Shown here piece by piece: positions 54,230 to 63,922 of a stretch of DNA of 64,000 nt (position 1 is its first letter; every line of letters begins with the position of its first letter). Source of the DNA: an uncultured Flavobacteriaceae bacterium (GTDB lineage Bacteria; Bacteroidota; Bacteroidia; Flavobacteriales; Flavobacteriaceae); assembly GCA_947504035.1 (NCBI GenBank), contig CANNGA010000008.1:62001-126000 (forward strand), given 5' to 3'. The position numbers and the translations under genes are program-made. The notes below the pieces were generated by a model that saw only the letters and a list, made by a program, of their open reading frames with translations, did no database searches and was not told the DNA's origin.

Positions 54230-55198
54230 TTATTTTTTTAAAATGACATACACAGGAAAATGATCGCTATAACCTCCAATGTATTTCTTACCAGCGTAGG
54301 TTCTAAAAGGCGATCCTTTTTGGAAGCCTTTAAATTGCTTTAAAAAGTCCTTGTCGAAAATATCAGCTTTAAAAAATTCGAAATCTGTTTTAGAACTTTT
54401 AAAGAAAATATTAGAAATAAGAATTTGGTCGAATAAAAACCATTGCCTTCTATGCTTTACAGTACCTCTGGTAAACGAACGTAGGGTTTCAAATGGATTA
54501 AAAACACCGTAGGTATCTACCAGTTGTTTAAGGCTAATGTTTTGCGGGGTATCATTAAAATCGCCCATCACCATTAGTTTAGCATTCTCATCTTCTGCTT
54601 GTAAATTAGTTATAATTTCGCCCACTTTTTCAGAAGAGACTAAGCGTTTTATTTCAGATTCTTTTTGGCCTTCTCTTCGTGATGACCAATGATTTACTAT
54701 AATATGAACTGTTTCGCCATCTAAACGACCAGAGACTAATAAAATATCTCTCGTATAATCTGTAGACCCGTCTGGCTCTGTAAATCGAACGGTAAAGGTT
54801 TCAGAATGCGAAACTTCAAAAGCAGTAGTATCGTATAACAATGCTACATCGATACCACGTTCATCTAAAGAATCGTAATGCACGTAATCGTAAGTATATG
54901 GCTCTAGGTTTTTAGAGGCTATTAAATCATCAAGCACCGTGGCATTTTCAACTTCGGCTAAACCAATAATTGCAGGCGGTTTTCCTGTTTCGTCCATGCC
55001 AATTTGAGAAATGGCATAGCCTATCTTTCGTAATTTATTATGATAACGTTTCGCAGTCCAACGCTTTATAGAATTTGGAAGAAAGTCAGAATCATGGGTG
55101 TGTTTACTCTTTTTTAAATCGAATAAATTTTCTACATTATAAAAGGCCACGGTTTGCATATCATGGCGTACTGGAATTACTTCAGAAGGTGTGTTCAT
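54230..55198 (-). CDS. Endonuclease/exonuclease/phosphatase-family protein
   Basis: The 322-residue protein has the DNase I-like fold motifs: FYNVENLFD, PAIIGLAEVENATVLDDL (metal-binding Glu), IVNHWSSRREG (catalytic His), LMVMGDFNDTP and GGYSDHFPVYV (catalytic Asp/His). There is no signal peptide. Substrate may be DNA, RNA or a phosphoester. It is the first ordinary gene after the island and is divergent from the PBP gene. Confidence 0.9.
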   Translation of the reverse strand: MNTPSEVIPVRHDMQTVAFYNVENLFDLKKSKHTHDSDFLPNSIKRWTAKRYHNKLRKIGYAISQIGMDETGKPPAIIGLAEVENATVLDDLIASKNLEPYTYDYVHYDSLDERGIDVALLYDTTAFEVSHSETFTVRFTEPDGSTDYTRDILLVSGRLDGETVHIIVNHWSSRREGQKESEIKRLVSSEKVGEIITNLQAEDENAKLMVMGDFNDTPQNISLKQLVDTYGVFNPFETLRSFTRGTVKHRRQWFLFDQILISNIFFKSSKTDFEFFKADIFDKDFLKQFKGFQKGSPFRTYAGKKYIGGYSDHFPVYVILKK

Positions 55199-55382
55199 AA
55201 GTCAAAAATAAAGAAAATAGATTCAAGAGAATTATATAATTTCATCAATAAAGAGATTTTATCTTGAAACGCTTTTATATAGAGCGGTTTGTGTTATTTA
55301 TTTTAGAGATTGTTATAATTAAACTAAAAATTAACTGTTATTTTACAGCAGCACAATGCTTCGATATAAGTGGTCTTAATTT

Positions 55383-57674
55383 ATGCGAAAATTACCCGAG
55401 AATACTAAGGTTTCTATACGTTTAGCAACTTTAAAAAGGATTTTAAACACAAAATGGATGAAATTTATATGGATTTCATCTTGCAGTGTAGTCGTTTTAA
55501 GCCTTGTGCTATTTGCAAGCATATATTTTGGTGCTTTTGGAAAAATCCCTTCGGAAAAAGAATTGTCTTCAATACACCAAGAAGCAGCTACAGAAGTTTT
55601 AGATGCAAACGAACGTCTTATTGGGAAGTACTTTATATATGACCGACAACCATTGGCGTATAAAGCCTTTCCACAACATCTAATAGACGCGCTTGTGGCT
55701 ACCGAGGATGTGCGTTTTTATGAGCATGACGGTATTGATAATACGAGTTTAGCTAGGGTTTTTTTTAAAACCATTTTAATGCAAAATGCGTCTTCAGGAG
55801 GCGGAAGTACACTTACCTTGCAACTGGCTAAAAACTTGTTTAGACGGCAACGCTATGCTTTTGGGGGAATTGTGATTCATAAATTAAAAGAGGCCATTAT
55901 TGCCAAACGTATAGAGCGTATTTATACCAAAACAGAGATCTTGGAGTTGTATTTGAATACCGTACCTTTTCCTGATAATACGTATGGTATTGAAAGTGCC
56001 TCTAGAAAGTTTTTTAATAAACCTGCAGTAGCACTCACATGCGTCGAGGCAGCGACACTTGTAGGCACACTAAAGGCAAATACGTATTACAACCCTAGAT
56101 TGCATCCTAAACGCTGCAAGGAAAGGCGTAATATAGTCCTCCACCAGATGTTAAAATATGATTATTTGACAGAGGTTTTAACTACGGCCTATAGCAAGGA
56201 TTCGTTAAAACTCGAATACCGCTCATTTAATCACGACCTTGGCATAGCGCCCTATTTTAGACAGCAGGTTAAAAAGGAGTTGATTCAAATTTTGGATCGT
56301 ATTAAGAAACCCGATGGGACGCCTTATAATTTATATAAAGATGGCTTACAGGTAGTGACAACCTTAGATGTGGGCATGCAAAAAGCTGCTGAAAATGCTG
56401 TGAAAGCCCACATGAGCACCTTGCAAAAACACTACGAAAAGGCATACGGTAACCGTGCGCCTTGGAAAGCGGGGCATTCTGTGTTTAATGCCGCATTAAA
56501 AAGTTTGCCTCTATACAAAGCGTGTAAAGCAAAAGGCTATAACGACCAACAAATACATAAAGTTTTAAGCGAAAAGCGAGCGCAAGAATTATTTACTTGG
56601 CAAGGCGATGTTATTAAACAAGCTTCGACTCTAGATAGTGTACAGCATTTTTTAAAGTTTTTAAATACAGGCATGCTAGTCATTTCGCCAAAAACAGGAG
56701 CCATACAAGCGTATATAGGTGGAATTGATTACCGGTATTTTAAATACGATAATGTCTCTTTAAGTGAGCGGCAGGTTGGTTCTACGTTTAAGCCTTTTGT
56801 ATATACCGCGGCTATAGAAAACGGGATGAAGCCTTGCCAATACTTTTCTGTGAAGCCTGTGAGTTATGTGAATTACGAGAATTGGACGCCTAAAAATTCG
56901 GGAAAAGGAACGGAAGATCCGTTTTTAAATTATAGTTTGGAAAAGGCATTGAGCCAATCCATAAATACAGTGGCAGTTAAAGTGCTAGAGGAAACGGGCA
57001 TCGAAAATGTGATAGCACAGGTTAAAAAACTGGGGATCACGCAAGAGATTCCGCATTTGCCATCAATAGCTTTGGGAGTTGCTAGCATTAACCTAAAAGC
57101 ATTAACGGGGGCTTATGCCAGTTATGTGAATGCAGGACAACCTGTGCAACCGTATGGTATTAGCGAAATAAGAGACCGATCTGGGCGTACTATCATGTCA
57201 TTTAAACCACAGGTTGAAGTGCCTCCAGCGTTTAATGCTTATACCCAACAAGCGGTTTTAAGTATGATGCGTTCTACGGTTACGACTGGAACTGCATCAA
57301 GATTAAGGCACACTTATAAGTTAAAGAATGCAATTGCGGGTAAAACGGGAACAACACAAGATAATAAAGACGGTTGGTTTGTGGCAGTAACCCCTAAAAT
57401 GGTCGCCGTAACTTGGGTTGGTAATCCTAATGCCAGCATAGGTTTTAGTTCAACACAATTGGGACAAGGTGCGAATTCGGCACTTCCAATTTTTGCTAAG
57501 TTTTACCAGACATTAAATAAAGACCTAAGTTATGATAGCATCACGAAGGCTAAGTTTGACATTGTTTCTCCTCAAGCTATTGACGATTTGAACTGTAAGT
57601 CTGAAAAAAGAGATGGTCTTTTAAAGCGGCTCTTTAAGCCAAATAAAAAGAAAAAACGATTTAAAGACCACTAA
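55383..57674 (+). CDS. Class A penicillin-binding protein (PBP1A type)
   Basis: The 763-residue bifunctional enzyme polymerises and cross-links peptidoglycan. A short cytoplasmic part and one membrane helix (about residues 26-50) come first. The GT51 glycosyltransferase domain has ATEDVRFYEHDGID (catalytic Glu) and GGGSTLTLQLAKNLF. The transpeptidase domain has SxxK in GSTFKPF (about residue 466), SxN in SQSIN (~524) and KTGTT (~655). The basic tail (KKKKRFK) is typical. All catalytic motifs are intact. Confidence 0.95.
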   Translation: MRKLPENTKVSIRLATLKRILNTKWMKFIWISSCSVVVLSLVLFASIYFGAFGKIPSEKELSSIHQEAATEVLDANERLIGKYFIYDRQPLAYKAFPQHLIDALVATEDVRFYEHDGIDNTSLARVFFKTILMQNASSGGGSTLTLQLAKNLFRRQRYAFGGIVIHKLKEAIIAKRIERIYTKTEILELYLNTVPFPDNTYGIESASRKFFNKPAVALTCVEAATLVGTLKANTYYNPRLHPKRCKERRNIVLHQMLKYDYLTEVLTTAYSKDSLKLEYRSFNHDLGIAPYFRQQVKKELIQILDRIKKPDGTPYNLYKDGLQVVTTLDVGMQKAAENAVKAHMSTLQKHYEKAYGNRAPWKAGHSVFNAALKSLPLYKACKAKGYNDQQIHKVLSEKRAQELFTWQGDVIKQASTLDSVQHFLKFLNTGMLVISPKTGAIQAYIGGIDYRYFKYDNVSLSERQVGSTFKPFVYTAAIENGMKPCQYFSVKPVSYVNYENWTPKNSGKGTEDPFLNYSLEKALSQSINTVAVKVLEETGIENVIAQVKKLGITQEIPHLPSIALGVASINLKALTGAYASYVNAGQPVQPYGISEIRDRSGRTIMSFKPQVEVPPAFNAYTQQAVLSMMRSTVTTGTASRLRHTYKLKNAIAGKTGTTQDNKDGWFVAVTPKMVAVTWVGNPNASIGFSSTQLGQGANSALPIFAKFYQTLNKDLSYDSITKAKFDIVSPQAIDDLNCKSEKRDGLLKRLFKPNKKKKRFKDH

Positions 57675-57786
57675 ATTTGGACGTGTTTTTTAAGCGGTGC
57701 TCTAATGTGGTATAATGTCTTTGTAGAGGTCGTGTTAGATGTTAAAAGGGCTTTAAAATATAAACATTAAAATGCGTGTAATTGTG

Positions 57787-57794
57787 TAACTTTG
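57787..57794 (+). promoter_or_regulatory. Candidate -7 element for hflX
   Basis: TAACTTTG matches the TAnnTTTG consensus, 5 bases before the hflX ATG, which would imply an almost leaderless transcript. No -33 TTG at normal spacing is seen. Confidence 0.3.
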
Positions 57795-57798
57795 TAGT

Positions 57799-59016
57799 AT
57801 GATAGAAAAGAAAGATGTTGCTTTAGAAAAAGCAGTTTTAATTGGTGTTGTTACGAAAGACCAAAACGAGGATAAGCTTAAAGAGTATTTAGACGAGTTG
57901 GAGTTTTTAACGTTTACTGCTGGAGGCTATGCGGTAAAGCGTTTTACGCAAAAGTTAGACATGCCTAATCCTAAAACGTTTATAGGAACAGGTAAGATTG
58001 AAGATGTTCGTGTTTTTATAAAGGAAAACCATATAAGTACTGCAATTTTCGATGATGAACTGTCAGCAACACAAGAGCGTAATATCAGTAAAATTTTGGA
58101 GTGTAAGGTTTTAGATCGTACCAATTTAATTCTAGATATCTTTGCACAACGCGCGCAAACAAGTTATGCCAGAACCCAAGTAGAGTTGGCGCAATGCGAA
58201 TATTTAATGCCGCGTTTAAGAGGGATGTGGACACACTTAGAGCGCCAAAAAGGGGGGATTGGAATGCGCGGCCCGGGAGAAACAGAAATAGAAACCGATA
58301 GGCGTATTGTTCGTGATAAAATTGCATTATTAAAGGCCAAAATTAAGACCATTGATAAGCAAATGGCTGTACAGCGAGGCAACCGTGGTAAAATGGTGCG
58401 GGTCGCTTTAGTAGGTTATACCAATGTGGGTAAATCTACCTTAATGAATGTGATTAGTAAGAGCAAGGTATTTGCAGAGAATAAGTTGTTTGCAACTTTA
58501 GATACTACGGTTAGAAAGGTTGTCATCCAAAATTTACCTTTTTTATTAAGTGATACTGTTGGATTTATTAGAAAGCTGCCTACCCAATTGGTAGAAAGCT
58601 TTAAAAGTACCTTAGATGAAGTTCGAGAGGCTGATTTACTATTACATGTGGTAGATATCTCTCATGCTAATTTTGAAGAGCATATCGCTTCGGTTAATAA
58701 AATTTTAGGAGAAATTAAAAGTAGTGATAAGCCAACCATCATGGTCTTTAATAAAATAGATGCTTATGAAGCAGAAGCTATTGATGAAGCTGCTGCAGAT
58801 GTGGAGAAGACGACCAAGCATTATACCTTAGAGGAATGGAAGAGCACATGGATGAGTAAGATAGGCAACAATGCCTTGTTTATTTCTGCACTTAACAAAA
58901 GTAACTTGGAAGATTTTAAAAAACGTGTTTACGATGAGGTTAGAGACATTCATGTAACACGTTTCCCTTACAACCATTTCTTATACCCCGATTATGATGA
59001 AGAAGCTTTAGAGTAG
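57799..59016 (+). CDS. hflX: GTPase HflX
   Basis: The 405-residue GTPase binds ribosomes and is linked to rescue of stalled or hibernating ribosomes in other bacteria. The N-terminal HflX domain has NPKTFIGTGKIEDV and the glycine-rich linker GGIGMRGPGETEIETDRR. The G domain has G1 VGYTNVGKST, G3 DTVGFIRKLP and G4 FNKID. Length is normal. It is followed by a strong bidirectional terminator. Confidence 0.95.
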   Translation: MIEKKDVALEKAVLIGVVTKDQNEDKLKEYLDELEFLTFTAGGYAVKRFTQKLDMPNPKTFIGTGKIEDVRVFIKENHISTAIFDDELSATQERNISKILECKVLDRTNLILDIFAQRAQTSYARTQVELAQCEYLMPRLRGMWTHLERQKGGIGMRGPGETEIETDRRIVRDKIALLKAKIKTIDKQMAVQRGNRGKMVRVALVGYTNVGKSTLMNVISKSKVFAENKLFATLDTTVRKVVIQNLPFLLSDTVGFIRKLPTQLVESFKSTLDEVREADLLLHVVDISHANFEEHIASVNKILGEIKSSDKPTIMVFNKIDAYEAEAIDEAAADVEKTTKHYTLEEWKSTWMSKIGNNALFISALNKSNLEDFKKRVYDEVRDIHVTRFPYNHFLYPDYDEEALE

Positions 59017-59139
59017 CTTTATAGATATGAGATACCTAAAGAAAAGAGTGCAGATTATTGTTTTCAATAAGATTCTATTTAGATAGCTTTTATTAAAGAT
59101 ATATACGAAGCAAATTGCAATACATTTCGTTTTAAAATG

Positions 59140-59174
59140 AAAAGTCGCTAGTAAAATAAATACTAGCGACTTTT
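59140..59174. terminator. Bidirectional terminator between hflX and the DUF3078 gene
   Basis: AAAAGTCGCTAGTA (59140-59153) pairs with TACTAGCGACTTTT (59161-59174) over 14 bp with a 7-base loop. T runs follow in both directions, so it can serve hflX on the plus strand and the DUF3078 gene on the minus strand. Confidence 0.9.
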
Positions 59175-59196
59175 TATAATAGAACTATATCTTAAT

Positions 59197-60138
59197 TTAG
59201 AACTTGTAGCTTAAACCAAGTGTGTAGTACGTTTGTAAATCGTTGTCAACGTTGTCGAAATCTGGAACAGTAGTTCCAGCAGGAGCAGTTTCAAAATTAG
59301 CTAAGGCAAACTTTAAAGCTTCTTGTTTGTTGCTTCTTAAACCAAAGTCAAAACCAACACCAATACCTTTCCAAATGGTATAGCTAAAAGAGTTTGTCCA
59401 AGTAATGTTAGATAAATCATTAGACTTGTAACTTTGAAAAGCCGAAACGTTTGTTTTAAAGTTTATGGCTCCAATTTGTCTTGTATAGTCTGCTACGATT
59501 TTAGCACCTAATGAAGAATCAAAAATGGCATCGTTATCCGCAAATACAAAGTTGTAGTTTAAAGGGTGTACCACAACAATTAAATTTTTAATTGGCGTCC
59601 ACGTAAAACCAATACCAACATCTAAATAACCTGGATCGTTAAAGTTGTCCAATAACGTCGTTCTGTACTCTGCTAAAGCAGAAGCCGCTAAATTCTTAGC
59701 AATATTTCTACCGTACAAAGAGGTTAATGTAAATACATCGGTTGTAGGTTCGAAATCGTCACTGTCGTTAGAGTCATCTTTATTATCAAATTTCACCCAG
59801 TTAAGATTTGTGTTTAAGCTGTTTCTCCAGAAGAATTTATCTTCAATTAAGTTGGCATAAGCGTTTACTGTAATCCCAAAGTTACCAGAGGTGTTGTTTG
59901 GTGCAGCTTGTGCAAACCAATTGTCGAATTGGGAAAGGCTTCCTCCAACAGTACCAAAAGCGCCTATACGCCAACCTGGAAGGGCGTCTATTTGCGCTTG
60001 TAAAGCATCTGCTTCAGCCTTTGCAGCACTAGCGACAGCTAGTTTTTCTGCTTTTTGTTTTTGTAACTCTTCTTTTGTTTGCGCATTTGTTGCGAAAATG
60101 CCCAAAGTTAATGCTGCGAAAAATAATACTTTTTTCAT
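59197..60138 (-). CDS. DUF3078-family outer-membrane protein
   Basis: The 313-residue protein has a signal peptide (TLGIFATNAQ), a short Ala/Lys/Glu-rich coiled segment (residues ~22-50), and then a beta-barrel pattern with LPGWRIGAFGTVGGSLSQFDNW, as is typical of DUF3078, ending in the aromatic YTLGLSYKF. It is likely an outer-membrane barrel. Function is unknown. Confidence 0.87.
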   Translation of the reverse strand: MKKVLFFAALTLGIFATNAQTKEELQKQKAEKLAVASAAKAEADALQAQIDALPGWRIGAFGTVGGSLSQFDNWFAQAAPNNTSGNFGITVNAYANLIEDKFFWRNSLNTNLNWVKFDNKDDSNDSDDFEPTTDVFTLTSLYGRNIAKNLAASALAEYRTTLLDNFNDPGYLDVGIGFTWTPIKNLIVVVHPLNYNFVFADNDAIFDSSLGAKIVADYTRQIGAINFKTNVSAFQSYKSNDLSNITWTNSFSYTIWKGIGVGFDFGLRSNKQEALKFALANFETAPAGTTVPDFDNVDNDLQTYYTLGLSYKF

Positions 60139-60197
60139 GTGTTCAATGCGTTGTTTACTTTAGTTTTAATTTGTAGGTAAATATATATTTAATCAAG

Positions 60198-60205
60198 CAA
60201 ATATA
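60198..60205 (-). promoter_or_regulatory. Candidate -7 element for the DUF3078 gene
   Basis: On the minus strand TATATTTG matches TAnnTTTG and lies about 60 bases before the start codon, leaving a leader of ordinary length. A -33 element is not evident. Confidence 0.35.
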
Positions 60206-60299
60206 CATTTTTAGATATTTCGATTTTTAATAAAATTAACCGTTTTAAAAAACCGATTCAGTTATAAGACCCTTCAAAAACGCTAAGGTCACAAGAATT

Positions 60300-60806
60300 T
60301 TAGGACTTTTTAAAAAGAGGGACAGAAGAGCAGGCTTCGCCATACATAATTGATCTTGCTACAGGTTTTAAGGCACAGGTAAGCAGTATATAAGCGTTTT
60401 GCGGTACAGGTTTGTTAGAGCAGCCTTTAATAATAACAGGTTTGTCTTTATAAACACTTACGTCTATAGTCGCTATGATATCTTGATATATTGAAGTTTC
60501 TAATTGCTCTAAATTACCAATCCATACTTTTTTAGCAAAAGGCTCTAAATATACAGCTAACAACATAAAAGCCCAACCAGGTACAATGGCATCTGTACTG
60601 CAAGTTAAAGCCACATACTGCCCTTTATACTGTTCCCAATTGCAACTAGCGGCTTGGGCTCTAAACTCTTTTTCACGTAACACAAAGCCTTCAAATAACC
60701 AGTCTTTAATATCAAAAAGAACCCGTTTGCCCTCTGGATAATAATCTTCTAAGTCTAAAGTTACAAGTTTGCTATTCGCAACGCGATTGATAATTTCGTC
60801 TTTCAT
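60300..60806 (-). CDS. DUF2480-family protein
   Basis: The 168-residue soluble protein matches DUF2480 as found beside SUF genes in flavobacteria: LVTLDLEDYYPEGKRVLFDIKDWLFEG, CNWEQYKGQYVALTCSTDAI, VIIKGCSNKPVPQNAYI and ARSIMYGEACSSVPLFKKS. Several conserved cysteines could serve iron-sulfur chemistry, but this is not proven. It follows the DUF59 gene after ~50 bases. Confidence 0.85.
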   Translation of the reverse strand: MKDEIINRVANSKLVTLDLEDYYPEGKRVLFDIKDWLFEGFVLREKEFRAQAASCNWEQYKGQYVALTCSTDAIVPGWAFMLLAVYLEPFAKKVWIGNLEQLETSIYQDIIATIDVSVYKDKPVIIKGCSNKPVPQNAYILLTCALKPVARSIMYGEACSSVPLFKKS

Positions 60807-60855
60807 TTGGGAATATATGTTTGGCTTAATAGTTATATACAGCGACGCGTATAAG

Positions 60856-61182
60856 TTAAAGCATACCTAATTCTAGTTTGGCTTCTTCACTCATAAGGTC
60901 TTGTGTCCAAGGCGGATCGAAAGTAATCTCAACCTCGCAGTTGTTTATAGCATTTAAGGACTTTACTTTCTCTTCTACTTCTACAGGTAGTGTCTCGGCC
61001 ACAGGACAATTTGGCGTTGTTAAAGTCATTAGTATTTTAACATCATTATCCTCATTAACGAAGACATCATATATCAATCCTAATTCGTAGATGTCTACAG
61101 GGATTTCTGGATCGTAAATTGTTTTTAAAATAGTTACTATTTTTTCACCTAATTCGGCAGTATCTTGTGTTGTATCACTCAT
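60856..61182 (-). CDS. DUF59/MIP18-family iron-sulfur assembly protein (SufT-like)
   Basis: The 108-residue protein is a classic DUF59 domain: IVTILKTIYDPEIPVDIYELGLIYDV, the TLTTPNCPVAETLP loop with its conserved Cys, and VEITFDPPWTQDLMS. Members such as SufT assist maturation of iron-sulfur proteins. The gene lies between sufE and DUF2480 on the same strand. Confidence 0.9.
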   Translation of the reverse strand: MSDTTQDTAELGEKIVTILKTIYDPEIPVDIYELGLIYDVFVNEDNDVKILMTLTTPNCPVAETLPVEVEEKVKSLNAINNCEVEITFDPPWTQDLMSEEAKLELGML

Positions 61183-61231
61183 TGTAACAGTCGTTTAATT
61201 GTTTAAGTGTTTGTTTCTTAAACGTGTGTTC

Positions 61232-61654
61232 TTAGTTTAATTGTGTCTGGTATGCAATGGCATACATTTTTAATTGTTTAACCATACTTACCAAACCGTT
61301 AGCTCTAGTAGGTGACAAATGTTCTTTTAAGCCTATTTGATCTATAAAATCGGTATTGGCATCGATGATAGCTTTAGGATGCTGATTTGAAAATACGCGA
61401 ATTAAAATAGCAATAATGCCTTTGGTGATAATGGCATCACTATCTGCTGTGAATTCAATTTTATCAGCGTTCATTTCTGCATGTACCCATACCTTGCTTT
61501 GGCAACCTTTTATGATGTTGGTATCTGTTTTATAGGTCTCATCTATAAGGGGTAAATCTTTACCTAAATCAATCATGTACTGGTAACGTTCTTCCCAATC
61601 TTCAAACATGGAAAATTCGTCTATGATTTCGTTTTGAATGTCTTCAATACTCAT
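61232..61654 (-). CDS. sufE: SufE cysteine desulfuration protein
   Basis: The 140-residue sulfur carrier accepts persulfide from SufS and passes it to the SufBCD scaffold. Acceptor Cys51 is present in NIIKGCQSKVW, with FEDWEERYQYMIDLGKDLP at the N-terminus. Length is normal. About 50 bases separate it from the DUF59 gene. Confidence 0.93.
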   Translation of the reverse strand: MSIEDIQNEIIDEFSMFEDWEERYQYMIDLGKDLPLIDETYKTDTNIIKGCQSKVWVHAEMNADKIEFTADSDAIITKGIIAILIRVFSNQHPKAIIDANTDFIDQIGLKEHLSPTRANGLVSMVKQLKMYAIAYQTQLN

Positions 61655-61781
61655 ACGTTAAATTTTAGTTCTAACATCTCTAGTACAGTAGAGCGCTGTA
61701 TTATACTTAAAGTTAAAAAAAGTTTCGATGGTTTAATAAGACCATGGCTATTTTTATGCAAAAATACGATAAGATAAATTG

Positions 61782-62564
61782 CTATTCAACGTTTTGGGCC
61801 AAGGATAAAAGGGCTTTCATTAAAGCGGTGATTTCTTTTGGTGGATTACCATGATCGAAGGTAGCGGATTGATAGGTCTTTTCGGGTGTAGTTATGCTTA
61901 ACCGCGCTATGGGCGCACCATCAAATAGGAAATCTTTACTTGGTGCTATAATATGGGGAAGGTGTTTTAGATTTATAGCGTTGGCGTACTGTACGATGGT
62001 TTGCCATTGGGCAGACTCTATCTCTTTTTTAAATACCTTGCCGTCGTGTTTAAGTCCTTTTGAAATGCTGTTAGGAGTTATTGTTATCTTTTGATAGTAC
62101 CCTCTAGAAGTTGCTGTGTAGTTTAGACTTAAAACCCTGTCTTTTTTGCGAAGCGTTCCAGAGAGAAGTGGCTGAAGATCGTGGCTTAACACGATATTTG
62201 TATTGGTGATTTCTACGGTATTGCTCTTCTTTAAGGCGCTAATAAAATGAGACTCGATATGCGATATGTCATCGTTGCAGGATTTTTTGGTACGGTTTAA
62301 AGCGTCTATGGTTAAGGTTTTATGCTTGAAGGTGTACTTTCCAAAAAAGCGATTGCATCCAGAATATCCAGAAATTTGCTGTGTACTGTCTTTAAACTGT
62401 AAGGTTAACCCGTATGAAGCGGTATTTTTACCGTTTAGAGTGGTGATAGCATATGTGCCTTCTGGGCTAACAATAGGATTCGTTTTTTGAGTTTCGGATA
62501 CCTTTGAAATCGTATTACAACTGCATACGATTAAACAACTAAAGATGATCTGTATCCATTTCAT
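61782..62564 (-). CDS. META-domain (HslJ-like) lipoprotein
   Basis: The 260-residue protein has a lipobox (FSCLIVCSCNT, Cys16 or 18). Residues ~35-125 are a META/HslJ domain: GTYAITTLNGK, QISGYSGCNRFFGKYTF and TKKSCND. A second beta-rich half (GYYQKITITPN) follows. Such proteins are envelope-stress or copper/heat-linked in some species. Role here unknown. It lies between sufS and sufE, interrupting the suf genes. Confidence 0.85.
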   Translation of the reverse strand: MKWIQIIFSCLIVCSCNTISKVSETQKTNPIVSPEGTYAITTLNGKNTASYGLTLQFKDSTQQISGYSGCNRFFGKYTFKHKTLTIDALNRTKKSCNDDISHIESHFISALKKSNTVEITNTNIVLSHDLQPLLSGTLRKKDRVLSLNYTATSRGYYQKITITPNSISKGLKHDGKVFKKEIESAQWQTIVQYANAINLKHLPHIIAPSKDFLFDGAPIARLSITTPEKTYQSATFDHGNPPKEITALMKALLSLAQNVE

Positions 62565-62614
62565 TTAAATCGCGATGTACAGGTAGTGAGACGCGCAAAA
62601 ACAACTATTCGCGT

Positions 62615-63829
62615 TTACGATAGCATCATTTTCGCTTTTTTAATACCTTCCACTAAAGCATCCACTTCAGCTTTTGTATTGTAAAATGCAAAAGAAGCAC
62701 GAACGGTACCTGGTATTTTAAAATAATCCATTATGGGTTGCGCACAATGGTGTCCTGTTCTTACTGCAATGCCTAATTTGTCTAGAATAGTACCTACGTC
62801 GTAAGGATGTATGCCTTCTAAATTAAAAGAGATTACAGATGTTTTTTGTGACGATGTACCATAAATTTTCAAGCCTTCTATTTGCAACAAAAGCGTTGTC
62901 GCATAGTTTAGAAGTTCGTTTTCATAAGCCGCTATAGTATCAAATCCAATAGCATTCATATAATCTAAGGCAGCGCCAAAGGCAATACCACCACAGATGT
63001 TAGGAGTCCCTGCTTCGAATTTGTGAGGCAGATCGGCATAGGTGGTTTTTTCGAAAGTAACTTCGGCGATCATCTCTCCTCCACCTTGATAAGGCGGAAG
63101 TTTGTTAAGCCATTCTTCTTTTCCATAAAGCATACCTACACCAGTAGGGCCACATATTTTGTGTGCAGAAGTTACATAAAAGTCAACATCTAGAGCTTGT
63201 ACATCGGGCTTAATATGAGGTGCAGATTGTGCGCCATCTATAAGTACAGCAGCACCAACGGCGTGTGCTTTTTCTATAAAATAGCTAATGGGGTTAATGG
63301 TGCCTAAGGCATTAGAAATGTGGTTTACAAATACAAGCTTTGTGTTTTCGGAGAGCAAGGCATCAAATGCGGAGCGCACGAGTTCACCCTCGGCATTCAT
63401 AGGAATAACTTTAAAGGTAGCTCCTGTGCGTTCGCAAAGCATTTGCCAAGGGACAATATTGCTATGGTGTTCTAATGCAGAGACAATAATCTCGTCTCCC
63501 TGTTTTAAAAGGGAAGAAAACCCATTCGCAATAAGATTTATACCATGGGTTGTACCAGATGTAAATATAATCTCATGCGCATGCTGTGCATTAAAGTGGG
63601 TTTGTATTTTTTTGCGAGCGGCTTCGTATAAATCGGTAGCTTCTTGACTTAGTTTGTGTACACCACGATGAATGTTTGCATTAGAGTTAGCGTAATAGTC
63701 TACGATGGCATCTATAACCTGCTGAGGGGTTTGAGATGTAGCGGCATTATCTAAATATATTAAAGGTTTCCCGTTTACTTTGCGTGCAAGTATCGGGAAA
63801 TCTTTTCTGATGTCTTCTACATTAAACAT
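62615..63829 (-). CDS. sufS: Cysteine desulfurase SufS
   Basis: The 404-residue PLP enzyme removes sulfur from cysteine for iron-sulfur assembly. The PLP Lys lies in YVTSAHKICGPTGVGMLYG. The active-site Cys is in the short loop AVRTGHHCAQPIM, placing it in the type II (SufS/CsdB) group. The N-terminus DIRKDFPIL and LDNAATSQTP are typical. It lies ~90 bases after the probable sufD end. Confidence 0.96.
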   Translation of the reverse strand: MFNVEDIRKDFPILARKVNGKPLIYLDNAATSQTPQQVIDAIVDYYANSNANIHRGVHKLSQEATDLYEAARKKIQTHFNAQHAHEIIFTSGTTHGINLIANGFSSLLKQGDEIIVSALEHHSNIVPWQMLCERTGATFKVIPMNAEGELVRSAFDALLSENTKLVFVNHISNALGTINPISYFIEKAHAVGAAVLIDGAQSAPHIKPDVQALDVDFYVTSAHKICGPTGVGMLYGKEEWLNKLPPYQGGGEMIAEVTFEKTTYADLPHKFEAGTPNICGGIAFGAALDYMNAIGFDTIAAYENELLNYATTLLLQIEGLKIYGTSSQKTSVISFNLEGIHPYDVGTILDKLGIAVRTGHHCAQPIMDYFKIPGTVRASFAFYNTKAEVDALVEGIKKAKMMLS

Positions 63830-63922
63830 ATAGCGTATATAAGTCTAGCCCCGATTGAGGCATTTGTTGAAGCTCCTCGCAGAGAGCGACTGCCGAAAGC
63901 GGGATATAGCTTCTAATAAATT